From assembly GCF_900182655.1 (NCBI RefSeq), contig NZ_FXTC01000009.1, positions 124,001 to 188,000 of the forward strand: DNA of 64,000 nucleotides. Reading direction: 5' to 3'. The notes beneath the pieces are model-generated. The model was given only the letters and a program-made list of their open reading frames with translations. It was not told the DNA's origin and made no database searches. Position 1 is the first letter of the stretch. The number at the start of each line of letters is the position of its first letter. This stretch comes from Chryseobacterium rhizoplanae (lineage in GTDB: Bacteria > Bacteroidota > Bacteroidia > Flavobacteriales > Weeksellaceae). The translations under genes were made by a program, and so were the position numbers. Shown here in pieces: positions 9,430 to 18,291 of the stretch.

Positions 9430-9461
9430 AAGCCACGATTTTACAATCGTGGCTTTTTTAT
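9430..9461 (+). terminator. Intrinsic terminator between the two T9SS paralogues
   Basis: AGCCACGATT pairs with AATCGTGGCT across TTAC and is followed by six T. The paralogues are therefore separate transcription units. Confidence 0.85.
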
Positions 9462-9493
9462 TACATTTTCAAGCATTTAATACTTTTTATTGT

Positions 9494-9501
9494 TAAATTT
9501 G
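9494..9501 (+). promoter_or_regulatory. -7 promoter element of the gene at 9521
   Basis: TAAATTTG matches TAnnTTTG, 19 bases before the ATG. Confidence 0.65.
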
Positions 9502-9520
9502 TGATAAATACTACCGCTGA

Positions 9521-12500
9521 ATGAAGAAAATTCTATCTTTTTTATTTATATTTTATATTTTCACCTCTGCTTTTGCCCAATTGGACCGGGAGCATTGGTT
9601 TGCTCCGATGGTAGACAGGACTGGTGCACCCAATCCTTATCAGAAACTGTATTTATCCACCAACAGAACAACTCCTTTTCCGGTAAATATTTATAACAAT
9701 AATGTTCTGATCGGAACGGTGAATATCAGTAAAAATAATCCGCAGAAATTCGATGTATTAAGGAATTATATCATTACCACACAACAGGCGGATTTATTTA
9801 CCCCTACAACCAAAGGGCTGTACCTTAAAGCAGAATTTCCTTTTTATGCCAATTTAAGGTTCTCGGTATTCAACCACGCTGAAATCATTACTTCCAAAGG
9901 GATTCCTTCTACGGGAAAATCGTTTTACGCAGCCTCCGCTCCTATCACTGTGAGCAATAATATTCTGAACTTCATGACCAGTGTACTGGCAACTGAGGAT
10001 AACACAACTGTCACCATCTCCGGATACACGCCTACGGTTCAGTTTTCTAATGGAACTACCGGAGCTACCAATCCGACAATGACTTTCACTTTAAATAAAG
10101 GGCAATCTTATATCATTGACGGAATCGGGGATATAGCAGGAAATTTTGATGGCTTCATAGGCTCCAAAATTATTTCAGACAAGCCCATCAATGTTACCAA
10201 CGGAAATTTTAACGGGCAATATGCAGGTAATTTTCCGTCCAGTTCTGATATTTTAATGGACCAGGCAGTACCTGTCAACAGACTTGGAAATGAGTTTGCC
10301 CTTGTAAAAGGTAACGGGCCGATAGGTGCCAATATGGAAGGCGCTGTTGTTATTGCCACCGAAGACAATACCCAGATCTTTGTCAATAATGAAATACCTC
10401 CTATAGCGACCATTAATGCCGGGAAATATTTCGTTATTCCTGATTCCAAATACATTCTTCAGGGAAACGGACATTATAATTTATATGTAAAAACATCAAA
10501 AAATGCCTATGTCTACCAGATTTTAGCCGGAGACTCAAATTCGGGAAATGAAACGGCTACCGGAGGATTCAATTTCATTCCGGCTTTGAACTGTTACTTA
10601 CCGAAACAGATTAATGAACTGGGACTCATCAATGAAAACTTTGTTCATTCCAATGGTAATCCCGGAGGTATTCTGAACATCCCGACAAAACTGAATCTTA
10701 TAACAGAAAGAGGAGCTATTATTACAGTAAACGGAACTAATCCTCCTGCAGTAACAGGTCCTTACAATATGACAGGGACCACCAACTGGGTTACTTATGG
10801 AATTCCCAATGTAACAGGGACCATTACAGTAGTTTCAAATAAGGCTATTATGGCAGGCATCACTGCCGGAAGTGATGCTGTAGGATACGGAGGTTTTTTC
10901 GCTGGTTTTCCTACGCAGCCCGTTATTTTACAATCAGGTGTAGGCTGTATTCCCGGTATTGTTCTTACTGTGGATCCACTGATCTATGACTCTTATCAAT
11001 GGTACAGAAACGGTACCCTTATTCCGGGAGCTACGGCATCTTCAATTACCCCTACATTACCCGGATATTATACATGTTCTGTAACAATGGGAAGCTGTGC
11101 ACCTTTGGTTACTGAAAAATTTAAGGTTCTGAATTGTACAAAACTTACCAATGCTTCTTACAATGTTTGTACTTCGCAGACTATAACACCTGCTTTCAGC
11201 AGTTCATCACAAACTCCTGTCCCAAGTACGGTAGCGATTACAACAGCACCTGCTCTGGGTACTGCAGTGATAAACCCTGTTACAGGAATCATTACTTATA
11301 CTGTCAATACTCCCGGAACCTCCGGAACAGATACATTCACTTATACATTCTGCGGAAATGATCCGGACTTCCCGGATTGCGAAACAATAACAGTTACCAT
11401 CAATATTCAGGCTCTTACGGTGATGAATACCACATTATTTGCCTGTGATATAAACGGGCAGGGAACGTTCAATTTGACTACAGCCAACGTCACCAACAAT
11501 TCTCCTGTTACCATCACTTATTATCCTACTCTTGCAGATGCTCAGAATGAGAATACCACAGCATTAATCACCAATACAACATCATATACAGCGCCGAATG
11601 CGACTATCATATATGCTGTTGTCAAAAACAATATTGGATGTAAAAGTATTGCCCAAATTACATTATCTCTTTTCAATAAAGCAATTGTTCTGGATAACTA
11701 CGATGGCGTTTTCTGTGATGATAATCTGGACGGAACGGTTACTCTCATCCTTTCCAACATCACCCCTATTGTCCTTAATAATCCTAACTATTTTACCAAT
11801 GTAAGATATTATGCAAATCTGGCAGATGCTAACGCAGGAAACAACAATACTCTTCCTAACAGCTGGAGCTATACAGCAACAACTACAATTTACATCAGAG
11901 TAGATTCTCCTGACGGCTGTGCTTCTGTGATCAAGCCTTTACAGTTTAGCATTGGAGCTAAAGTGACATTGATTACCAAAACCGTTACGGAAAGTGTTTG
12001 TGATGATGATCTGGATGGAATAAAAAGTGTGAATTTAGCGCAGTTTATTCCTCAGTTTACACTAGATCCCAACGTTACTTTCACTTTTCACGCAACATTG
12101 GCAGATGCTCAGAATAATGTAAATATTGTTTCATCCCCGGTTAATATTACAACTTCCCAGACTTATTATATCCGTTTCGAAAAAAATGGAGTCTGCCCGG
12201 AAGTAGGCACTCTTAAAATCAATATTAAAGTTCCTAAAAAATCGGATATATTACAAGATAAGGCTATTTGCTCTAAAACCACAACTACACTGGATGCAGG
12301 ACCCGGTTTTGAAAGGTATTTGTGGAGCACCGGAGCTACGACTCCTTCCATCACCAATGTAGCACCGGGAAGTTATTGGGTAGAACTCACTTTCAATGGC
12401 TGTGTATACAAACAATATGTAAATGTTACTGAACTGCCTCTTCCTATGATTACGTCTATTGAAATTGATGGGACAACAGTAAAAGTCGGAGTAAGTGGTG

Positions 12501-12919
12501 GTACACCTCCTTATGAATATTCTCTGGACGGTGTGGTGTGGCAGAGTTCCAATGTTTTCTACAACGTACCAAGAGGAGCTCACAATGTATTTGTAAGGGA
12601 TTCTAAAATGTGTGAAGAAGTCAAAAAACCATTTGCCATTATTAATCTGATCAACACGATTACTCCGAATGGAGACGGTTATAACGAAGGAATAGACTAT
12701 TCTGCTTTGATGGCCAATGATAATCTTGTATTCAGGATCTTTGACCGGTATGGTGCGGAAGTCTTCAGAGGAACTCCGGAAAACAGATATACCTGGGACG
12801 GAAGAATAGGTGGAAGATACGTGCCTACAGCAACCTACTGGTATTTCATCACCTGGACAGAATATGGCTCTTCCCTCACTGTAAAATACTCGAGCTGGCT
12901 GCTTGTAAAACATAGATAA
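9521..12919 (+). CDS. T9SS type B surface protein, IgGFc-binding-like plus CHU_C domain (paralogue B)
   Basis: A 1132-residue paralogue of the preceding protein with the same order: signal peptide (ends F-A-Q near residue 19), IgGFc-binding-like region with A-T-E-D-N-T motifs, Ig-like Y-Q-W-Y-R-N-G segment, cadherin-like repeat, and C-terminal CHU_C domain from about 1045 (I-T-P-N-G-D-G, F-D-R-Y-G). It is about 190 residues longer because it carries three related units (about 635-910) with C-D-x-D-L-D-G and L-A-D-A-x-N motifs where paralogue A has one. Export by T9SS and surface attachment are established for this sorting-domain class; the ligand is unknown. It has its own promoter element. 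Confidence 0.88.
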   Translation: MKKILSFLFIFYIFTSAFAQLDREHWFAPMVDRTGAPNPYQKLYLSTNRTTPFPVNIYNNNVLIGTVNISKNNPQKFDVLRNYIITTQQADLFTPTTKGLYLKAEFPFYANLRFSVFNHAEIITSKGIPSTGKSFYAASAPITVSNNILNFMTSVLATEDNTTVTISGYTPTVQFSNGTTGATNPTMTFTLNKGQSYIIDGIGDIAGNFDGFIGSKIISDKPINVTNGNFNGQYAGNFPSSSDILMDQAVPVNRLGNEFALVKGNGPIGANMEGAVVIATEDNTQIFVNNEIPPIATINAGKYFVIPDSKYILQGNGHYNLYVKTSKNAYVYQILAGDSNSGNETATGGFNFIPALNCYLPKQINELGLINENFVHSNGNPGGILNIPTKLNLITERGAIITVNGTNPPAVTGPYNMTGTTNWVTYGIPNVTGTITVVSNKAIMAGITAGSDAVGYGGFFAGFPTQPVILQSGVGCIPGIVLTVDPLIYDSYQWYRNGTLIPGATASSITPTLPGYYTCSVTMGSCAPLVTEKFKVLNCTKLTNASYNVCTSQTITPAFSSSSQTPVPSTVAITTAPALGTAVINPVTGIITYTVNTPGTSGTDTFTYTFCGNDPDFPDCETITVTINIQALTVMNTTLFACDINGQGTFNLTTANVTNNSPVTITYYPTLADAQNENTTALITNTTSYTAPNATIIYAVVKNNIGCKSIAQITLSLFNKAIVLDNYDGVFCDDNLDGTVTLILSNITPIVLNNPNYFTNVRYYANLADANAGNNNTLPNSWSYTATTTIYIRVDSPDGCASVIKPLQFSIGAKVTLITKTVTESVCDDDLDGIKSVNLAQFIPQFTLDPNVTFTFHATLADAQNNVNIVSSPVNITTSQTYYIRFEKNGVCPEVGTLKINIKVPKKSDILQDKAICSKTTTTLDAGPGFERYLWSTGATTPSITNVAPGSYWVELTFNGCVYKQYVNVTELPLPMITSIEIDGTTVKVGVSGGTPPYEYSLDGVVWQSSNVFYNVPRGAHNVFVRDSKMCEEVKKPFAIINLINTITPNGDGYNEGIDYSALMANDNLVFRIFDRYGAEVFRGTPENRYTWDGRIGGRYVPTATYWYFITWTEYGSSLTVKYSSWLLVKHR

Positions 12920-12924
12920 AAAAG

Positions 12925-12974
12925 GAAGCCGGAAGAAAGCACCGCTGAAAATTCAGTATTCTTCTTCCGGCTTC
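12925..12974 (+). terminator. Long hairpin after paralogue B, probable terminator
   Basis: GAAGCCGGAAGAA pairs with TTCTTCCGGCTTC, with a small inner stem (CTGAA/TTCAG) in the loop. There is no clear T-run afterwards, so termination is likely but not certain. Confidence 0.55.
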
Positions 12975-13104
12975 TCTACTTGTATACACTCTTTTTTAAG
13001 GGAATTATAAATTTCTAACAGTCCTTAACAGTTTAATGTTAAAGTTTAATATAACTTTAACCACTATTCTTTATCTAACTAGGGAAAATTGCTTTATTTC
13101 TATG

Positions 13105-13112
13105 TAATTTTG
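13105..13112 (+). promoter_or_regulatory. -7 promoter element of the gene at 13121
   Basis: TAATTTTG matches TAnnTTTG only 8 bases before the ATG, which implies a very short or absent leader. Confidence 0.6.
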
Positions 13113-13120
13113 CGCATTAT

Positions 13121-13915
13121 ATGAAGAAACTGTTTACTCTACTGCTATTGGTTTTTCTGGCAAAAATTAATGCTCAAATATATTCCGGGGAGGTATTTCT
13201 GAGAGACAACTCTATTTTATATCTCAATCAGGTATATGTCACTAACCTGAACACCCAGAAAACCGTTCTTACGGACTATAACGGTAATTTTAATATTCCT
13301 GCCAATCCCGGAGATGTAATCCGGTTTACCTCTATTGTTACTGAAAGAAAAGATATTAAGCTAACGCCCCAATCAATGGTACAAAAAAATCTGGTTGAGC
13401 TTAAAATTGCTTACTATGAGATTCAGGAAATTGTACTCAGCAGGTTCAAACCTACCGGAAACCTTCGGTACGATGTCAACTCTTTAAGAAAAGAGGATAA
13501 GGCCTATGCTCTTAAGAAAGTAATCGGGCTTCCTGAACCGAAAGGGGACGGAACTCCTCCTGAACTTCCTGTTGCCGGATTGCGGGATGGCGGGCTTACC
13601 TTCAGTCTTGAAAGTATCTATGATATTCTTTCCGGAGAGAGAAAGAAAAAACAGCGTTATCAGGCTTATGAGAGAATGAACAGCTCCGTTGCACAGATCA
13701 AAAATTATCTTGGGAAAGATTATTTTACAAGGTTTAAAATCCCTGAGAATTTAATTGATAACTTCCTTCAATTTGTTTATACTTCTGAAAACATTCAGGC
13801 TTATGTATTAGCCGGAAACTTTGAAGCTGTAAAGATTCCTATTGAAAAATATCTGCCAATTTATCAGAAGAGACTTAGAAGTTCACATCTTCAGGAAGTT
13901 GTAAGCAATAATTAG
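13121..13915 (+). CDS. Secreted protein with carboxypeptidase-regulatory-like domain
   Basis: A 264-residue protein with a signal peptide (MKKLFTLLLLVFLAKINAQ). Residues 20-100 resemble a CarboxypepD_reg-like beta-sandwich (V-Y-V-T-N-L, T-D-Y-N-G-N-F-N-I-P, G-D-V-I-R-F), a module common in Bacteroidota envelope proteins. The rest is predicted helical with many Lys and Arg and no recognised domain. No sorting domain or lipobox is present, so a periplasmic or outer-membrane-associated place is likely. It follows two T9SS surface proteins but has its own promoter element and terminator. The function is unknown. Confidence 0.75.
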   Translation: MKKLFTLLLLVFLAKINAQIYSGEVFLRDNSILYLNQVYVTNLNTQKTVLTDYNGNFNIPANPGDVIRFTSIVTERKDIKLTPQSMVQKNLVELKIAYYEIQEIVLSRFKPTGNLRYDVNSLRKEDKAYALKKVIGLPEPKGDGTPPELPVAGLRDGGLTFSLESIYDILSGERKKKQRYQAYERMNSSVAQIKNYLGKDYFTRFKIPENLIDNFLQFVYTSENIQAYVLAGNFEAVKIPIEKYLPIYQKRLRSSHLQEVVSNN

Positions 13916-13937
13916 AAAAACAATTCCAATCCATATA

Positions 13938-13972
13938 AATAATCCATGTCATTCACATGGATTATTTTTTTT
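13938..13972 (+). terminator. Intrinsic terminator after the gene at 13121
   Basis: AATAATCCATGT pairs with ACATGGATTATT across CATTC and is followed by a T-run. Confidence 0.85.
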
Positions 13973-14198
13973 GAAATAAACGGAAATCCCGTGGTGTTCC
14001 CCTTCCACACGGCATCCGATACAGATTATTCAACTTTTATTGCATATCATTCTTCAATATTCAAAAATATGTTTAATTTTATCTCACAAACAAGTGTTTA
14101 AAATAAAATTACTTGTATTTCGTTATCCAAATAAAAACTAACCAACCCAAAGCGCAAATTAAGAGAGAAGCACCTATTTTTAAACTTAATATTAATTA

Positions 14199-14963
14199 AT
14201 GAAACAAGTACTTTTACTTCTTTGCTGTATGTTTTTGTTTACTGTGTCTGCTCAAAAAAAAGGGAAAGACTATAGTAATATTCTGAAAAGTAATAATATC
14301 TATGAAATCAACGCTTTCTTAAGAGATGCCCATCCTGATGATCCCCGGAGATCTGTCCTGAAACCAAGAGTAATGGAAATGATGAAAGAATACATCAAAA
14401 ATGCACATCCTGCTGATCAGAAAGTAAAAGATATGCAGGAAATGCTTGCCATGCTGAAGAGAAGGCCTTCCACAAAGATCACTTTTGATGAAATGAATGC
14501 GATCATCAAACAAAAGCAGATAGCAAAATACAAAGCAGAACTGGCAGCAAAACAACCTACTACCGTTTATACTCCAAGTACAGCCCAGAATACATTTGTT
14601 GTAAATGCAGCAGCCAATACAGCAATTCCCAATGCAGAAGCCGAAGAATTTAACATGCTTATGGCGGTTTCTCCCGTAGAGCATAAAAATAAAACGGTAA
14701 AAATCCTCAACTCTTTATTTGATAACGACCCCAATGCTAAAGAATGTATTGTTCTGATTCAAAATAAATCAGACTGTAATATCATTGTAAGAATGGAAGG
14801 TGTAGGGACTACCAAATACAGACTTGCTGTTCCCGCTCAGGGCGAAGGCTCAATTGTTATAGAAAAGGGCCAGTATCTTTTCACCAGTTTGGTTTGCGGG
14901 GCACAATATGCATCACAAAAGACAATACAAAGACCTATCATGGTGGCTTTGGGAAGTCAATAG
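14199..14963 (+). CDS. Secreted protein, DUF6759-like (family member 2)
   Basis: A 254-residue protein with a signal peptide (about 1-19, ending V-S-A-Q). Near residues 35-55 it has A-H-P-D-D-P-R-R-S-V-L-K-P, nearly repeated in the gene at 15758 (T-H-P-D-D-P-K-K-S-V-L-K-P). The C-terminal half carries the family block: A-E-E-F-x-x-L, E-H-K-x-K-T-V-K-x-L-N-x-L-F, N-K-S-D-C-N, V-P-A-x-G-E and a second conserved Cys. The function is unknown. The family clusters here with members at 4448, 15758 and 16457. A hairpin without a T-run follows at 14987-15014. Confidence 0.75.
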   Translation: MKQVLLLLCCMFLFTVSAQKKGKDYSNILKSNNIYEINAFLRDAHPDDPRRSVLKPRVMEMMKEYIKNAHPADQKVKDMQEMLAMLKRRPSTKITFDEMNAIIKQKQIAKYKAELAAKQPTTVYTPSTAQNTFVVNAAANTAIPNAEAEEFNMLMAVSPVEHKNKTVKILNSLFDNDPNAKECIVLIQNKSDCNIIVRMEGVGTTKYRLAVPAQGEGSIVIEKGQYLFTSLVCGAQYASQKTIQRPIMVALGSQ

Positions 14964-14986
14964 CCTTAATCATAAACGGATTATCT

Positions 14987-15014
14987 CTCTGTCTTTTACC
15001 TTCAAAAGGCAGAG
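14987..15014 (+). repeat. Inverted repeat between the DUF6759-like gene and trmB
   Basis: CTCTGTCTTTT pairs with AAAAGGCAGAG (one G-T wobble) across ACCTTC. With no T-run it is a weak terminator at best. Confidence 0.5.
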
Positions 15015-15033
15015 ATTCTCCATAAATTTTCAC

Positions 15034-15041
15034 TATTTTTG
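15034..15041 (+). promoter_or_regulatory. -7 promoter element of trmB
   Basis: TATTTTTG matches TAnnTTTG. Its TTG at 15039 opens a longer frame, but the ATG at 15060 is the supported start. Confidence 0.7.
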
Positions 15042-15059
15042 CACTCATTTTATAACTCA

Positions 15060-15737
15060 ATGGGCAAGAATAAATTAGCAAGATTTGCAGAAAACAAAAT
15101 ATTACCGAATGTAATCCAACCTACAAGGGAAGACGCTTTACAAGGTTTCGAACTGAAGGGAAAATGGAGAGAAAATTTCTTTAAAAATGACAATCCGATT
15201 GTATTGGAATTAGGGTGTGGAAAAGGAGAATATTCTGTAGGACTCGCAAAAACATTTCCTGAAAAAAACTTTATCGGAATTGATATTAAAGGAGCAAGAT
15301 TTTGGTTTGGTGCTAAAGAAGCGGTAGATAACAATATGACTAATGTCGCTTTTCTGAGATCACAGATCGAGCTTGTTGATCATTTTTTTGCCGAAAATGA
15401 AGTAGATGAAATATGGATTACGTTCCCGGATCCACAGATTAAATACAGAAGAACAAAGCACAGATTGACTCACCCAGATTTCTTAAACCGATACAAAAAG
15501 TTTCTGAAACCGGGCGGGATTATTCATTTAAAAACCGATTCAGAGTTTTTACATGGATATACACTGGGATATTTGCAGGGAGCCGGCTATGAAATCATCA
15601 GCGCTCATCATGATATCTATGGAGCACCGGAATATGATCCTGATACGGAACACCTTAGAGATATCAAAACATATTATGAAGAACTTTTCTCAGCGAAAGG
15701 AAAAACAATTACTTATATTAAATTCCGAATAAGCTGA
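15060..15737 (+). CDS. trmB: tRNA (guanine-N7-)-methyltransferase
   Basis: A SAM-dependent enzyme that makes m7G46 in the variable loop of tRNAs. The protein has 225 residues from the ATG at 15060. The Rossmann motif V-L-E-L-G-C-G-K-G-E-Y binds SAM, followed by F-I-G-I-D-I-K-G-A-R. The family signature F-P-D-P-Q-I-K-Y-R-R-T-K-H-R-L is intact. The C-terminal H-L-K-T-D-S-E-F strand is as in TrmB. The 7-residue extension starting at a TTG lies in the promoter element and was rejected. The next gene starts 20 bases downstream and may be co-transcribed. Confidence 0.95.
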   Translation: MGKNKLARFAENKILPNVIQPTREDALQGFELKGKWRENFFKNDNPIVLELGCGKGEYSVGLAKTFPEKNFIGIDIKGARFWFGAKEAVDNNMTNVAFLRSQIELVDHFFAENEVDEIWITFPDPQIKYRRTKHRLTHPDFLNRYKKFLKPGGIIHLKTDSEFLHGYTLGYLQGAGYEIISAHHDIYGAPEYDPDTEHLRDIKTYYEELFSAKGKTITYIKFRIS

Positions 15738-15757
15738 TGAAGTAAAAATAACAATTG

Positions 15758-16450
15758 ATGAAAAAACTTTTACCCTTTTTATTCTTCATATTTCTGTTCC
15801 CCAACTTAATATCTGCTCAAAAGAAAGTAAATAAAGACATCCTGAAAAGCGTTGATATTAAAGAAATTGAAGAGTATATTAAGAACACCCATCCGGATGA
15901 CCCGAAGAAAAGCGTACTGAAACCTAAGCTTATCGCTTTAAAAAACGCAGAGTGGACCAAAGGAGCCCGTACCGCCAAGCCTATGGAAGCAAGGCCTATT
16001 ATCTCCGATATTCCTAAAAGCATCATGAGAAATCCTTATTCAGAGGATGCTGAGGAATTTAAAAAGCTCATTGCTGAAACTTCTGCTGAGCACAAAGAAA
16101 AAACAGTAAAGCTTCTGAATGCAATGTTCAATGAAGATATTACACGCAAGGAAGCGATACTCTTATTCAAAAATAATTCAGACTGCAATATCGTACTGAG
16201 GATTGAAGGAAAAGATTATTATAACCTTGCTGTTCCCGCCCGCGGAGAAAATTTCGTTGTAATTAATAAGGGTTCATATACGCTCAGCAGTAATATCTGC
16301 GATATGAAATACATCTCCCAGAAAGACATTAAAAAAAGTATATTTGTAACGATTGATAATCCAAGACTGCCTGAAACTGAAGTAAAAACTACTGAAAAGG
16401 AAACTTCCAAAGCAAAGGAGTCTTCGAAAAAAAGAAAAACCAAAAAGTAA
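15758..16450 (+). CDS. Secreted protein, DUF6759-like (family member 3)
   Basis: A 230-residue protein starting at the ATG at 15758, not the TTG three bases upstream. The signal peptide ends L-I-S-A-Q. It carries T-H-P-D-D-P-K-K-S-V-L-K-P, as in the gene at 14199, then A-E-E-F-K-K-L-I, E-H-K-E-K-T-V-K-L-L-N-A-M-F, N-N-S-D-C-N and Y-Y-N-L-A-V-P-A-R-G-E-N-F, ending in a Lys/Glu/Ser-rich tail. It lies between trmB and member 4, only 6 bases from the latter, so the three probably share a transcript. The function is unknown. Confidence 0.75.
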   Translation: MKKLLPFLFFIFLFPNLISAQKKVNKDILKSVDIKEIEEYIKNTHPDDPKKSVLKPKLIALKNAEWTKGARTAKPMEARPIISDIPKSIMRNPYSEDAEEFKKLIAETSAEHKEKTVKLLNAMFNEDITRKEAILLFKNNSDCNIVLRIEGKDYYNLAVPARGENFVVINKGSYTLSSNICDMKYISQKDIKKSIFVTIDNPRLPETEVKTTEKETSKAKESSKKRKTKK

Positions 16451-16456
16451 ACTAGT

Positions 16457-16897
16457 ATGAAAAAACTATTAGTTTTTGCCGGGATCTCAGTGATCCTTGC
16501 CAGCTGTAATGTAAATTATGGCAGCTATCCGGGAAGAACCTCCTACCCTTCCTCTACCGGCAATCCAGGTAACAGAGCCAATACAGAAAGAGAATATAAT
16601 GAACTGATAAAGACCTTTAAGCCGGAAACTGCAGACGTTCTTAATGATCTTCTTAACAGTGATGACCCCAAAAATCCGAAGACTTCTATTTCAGTAGAAA
16701 ATAAATCTCCATGCAATATGGTCCTTACGGTAAGCGGAAATAATTTCTTCAAGAAAATCCCTATTGGTGCGGGAAAAATAGGATACACAATGGTTCCTAA
16801 AAATCAAAATTACAGGTTATCCGGAGTTTTATGCAACTCGACCTATCAGTCTACAAAGTTTATCACGACCTCATATTCTATAAAACTTTCAAACTAA
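16457..16897 (+). CDS. Small lipoprotein, DUF6759-like (family member 4)
   Basis: A 146-residue lipoprotein; the lipobox is L-A-S-C with Cys at residue 17. It keeps the core of the family: a helix like E-Y-N-E-L-I-K-T-F, then L-N-D-L-L-N-S-D-D-P-K-N-P-K, N-K-S-P-C-N, a glycine/lysine strand and the second Cys in V-L-C-N. It lacks the Tyr-Tyr-Asn segment and the long N-terminal spacer of the others. It is 6 bases from member 3 and closes the operon before a terminator. Unlike its siblings it would be membrane anchored. Confidence 0.7.
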   Translation: MKKLLVFAGISVILASCNVNYGSYPGRTSYPSSTGNPGNRANTEREYNELIKTFKPETADVLNDLLNSDDPKNPKTSISVENKSPCNMVLTVSGNNFFKKIPIGAGKIGYTMVPKNQNYRLSGVLCNSTYQSTKFITTSYSIKLSN

Positions 16898-16902
16898 CAT
16901 AC

Positions 16903-16930
16903 AACCTGCAGGATTCTGTGGGTTTTTATT
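16903..16930 (+). terminator. Intrinsic terminator after the DUF6759-like pair
   Basis: AACCTGCAG pairs with CTGTGGGTT (two G-T wobbles) across GATT and is followed by a T-rich tract. Confidence 0.7.
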
Positions 16931-17274
16931 TTAATAAATGTATTTAAAATATAATATATAGTTAGCATTCATTTGAAATCCAAAACAAGCCATTTCTGAA
17001 GTTTTTTTAATAAAGCCAACCAACTTTTCTAAACTTTCTAAAAACGTCCGACAAAGTCATCTGAACAACCAGGAGAGGTTAATAAAGGCTCATTGCATTG
17101 ACTTTAGATACAATGTGAAAATAATCACAAATCCCGTCATTAAATAGTTAAACCAAGTAAAATAAAAATATCCTATTGTAAATCATACACATAACAAATA
17201 TTTCCATATATTTAGAAATATAATTGCGGTATCCGAAAAGCATATAGAGTAGGAAAAAAACTAAACTAAAAACC
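16931..17274. other. Intergenic region upstream of the GG-leader peptide
   Basis: About 340 A+T-rich bases. TATAATTG at 17219-17226 differs by one base from TAnnTTTG and would give a leader of about 40 bases. No other coding frame or structured RNA is evident. Confidence 0.5.
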
Positions 17275-17463
17275 ATGAAGAATTTAAAAAAAGTCTTAAG
17301 AAGTGAGCTAAGAACCATTAAAGGAGGATACAGAAGCTGTATAGACGGCTGTAGTATGGAGCTCGGAGAAATGTGTTGCGGCGGTGTATGCAGAATTGGA
17401 GTAATTATTCCTAGTACCGATCCTAATCTGCCTGACCTTATGGTATGCCCTAAAAAACCTTAG
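17275..17463 (+). CDS. Bacteriocin-like peptide with double-glycine leader
   Basis: A 62-residue precursor. The leader M-K-N-L-K-K-V-L-R-S-E-L-R-T-I-K-G-G (1-18) has the pattern of double-glycine leaders cut by C39-peptidase ABC exporters, and its start matches the MKNLKK-type leaders of flavobacterial bacteriocin-like proteins. The 44-residue core has six Cys, in C-x3-C, C-C-x3-C and a late V-C-P-K, suggesting disulfides or modification; it ends in a Pro/Lys tail. No exporter, immunity gene or modifying enzyme adjoins it. Toxin or signalling activity is inference. It is flanked by a weak promoter-like element and a strong bidirectional terminator. Confidence 0.75.
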   Translation: MKNLKKVLRSELRTIKGGYRSCIDGCSMELGEMCCGGVCRIGVIIPSTDPNLPDLMVCPKKP

Positions 17464-17476
17464 TATGAACAATAAA

Positions 17477-17506
17477 AAAAACGCTGGACCTAAATCCAGC
17501 GTTTTT
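17477..17506. terminator. Bidirectional terminator between the peptide gene and rpsB
   Basis: AAAAACGCTGGA pairs with TCCAGCGTTTTT across CCTAAA. A and T runs on both sides serve both converging genes. Confidence 0.9.
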
Positions 17507-17529
17507 CCTATATTAAAGAAAATCTTTAA

Positions 17530-18291
17530 TTATTCTGCATCGAAGTCAGCATCTTTATCAGCAGATACTACTTCTCCTTCTTCTTTAGATTTTTCTTTAT
17601 CAGCTTTTCTCTGAGACTGACCTTCTTTGATAGATTCTGAAACAATGCTCAAGATCATATCGATAGATTTAGAAGCATCATCGTTTCCTGGGATAACGAA
17701 GTCAACTTTTCTAGGGTCAGAGTTTGTATCAACAATACCGAAAACTGGAATACCTAATTTCTTAGCTTCAGTTACAGCGATGTGTTCTCTCAAGATATCT
17801 ACAACGAAGATTGCAGAAGGAAGACGAACCATGTCAGAGATAGAACCTAAGTTCTTTTCTAAGTTAGCTCTTTGTCTGTCAACTTGTAATCTTTCTTTTT
17901 TAGATAAAGTTTCGAACGTACCGTCTTTTTTCATTTTGTCGATAGCATTCATCTTCTTTACAGCCTTTCTGATAGTAACGAAGTTCGTTAACATACCTCC
18001 TGGCCATCTTTCTGTAATATAAGGCATATTAAGTTCAGAAGCGTGTTTTGCAACAACTTCTTTCGCTTGCTTCTTAGTAGCTACGAAAAGAACTTTTTTA
18101 CCTGCAGAAGTTAATTTTTCTAAAGCACTGCAAGCTTCATCTAATTTAACTGCTGTTTTATGTAAGTCTACAATGTGAATACCGTTTTTCTCCATAAAAA
18201 TGTATGGAGCCATATTTGGGTTCCACTTTCTAGTCATGTGACCGAAGTGTACGCCAGCCTCTAAAAGGTCTTTTACATTTGCTTTTGCCAT
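17530..18291 (-). CDS. rpsB: 30S ribosomal protein S2
   Basis: Ribosomal protein uS2 of the small subunit, 253 residues. It begins M-A-K-A-N-V-K-D-L-L-E-A-G-V-H-F-G-H and keeps the family segments R-W-P-G-G-M-L-T-N-F and G-I-V-D-T-N-S-D-P. The acidic tail (E-E-G-E-V-V-S-A-D-K-D-A) is normal for Bacteroidota. It is last in the rplM-rpsI-rpsB order, after an unusually long gap of 207 bases. tsf, which normally follows, is absent here. Confidence 0.97.
   Translation of the reverse strand: MAKANVKDLLEAGVHFGHMTRKWNPNMAPYIFMEKNGIHIVDLHKTAVKLDEACSALEKLTSAGKKVLFVATKKQAKEVVAKHASELNMPYITERWPGGMLTNFVTIRKAVKKMNAIDKMKKDGTFETLSKKERLQVDRQRANLEKNLGSISDMVRLPSAIFVVDILREHIAVTEAKKLGIPVFGIVDTNSDPRKVDFVIPGNDDASKSIDMILSIVSESIKEGQSQRKADKEKSKEEGEVVSADKDADFDAE

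Noticed and set aside
12251..12913. A 220-residue antisense frame inside the second T9SS paralogue
   Set aside because: It is opposite a well-supported coding frame and has no promoter or recognised domain; a shadow frame.
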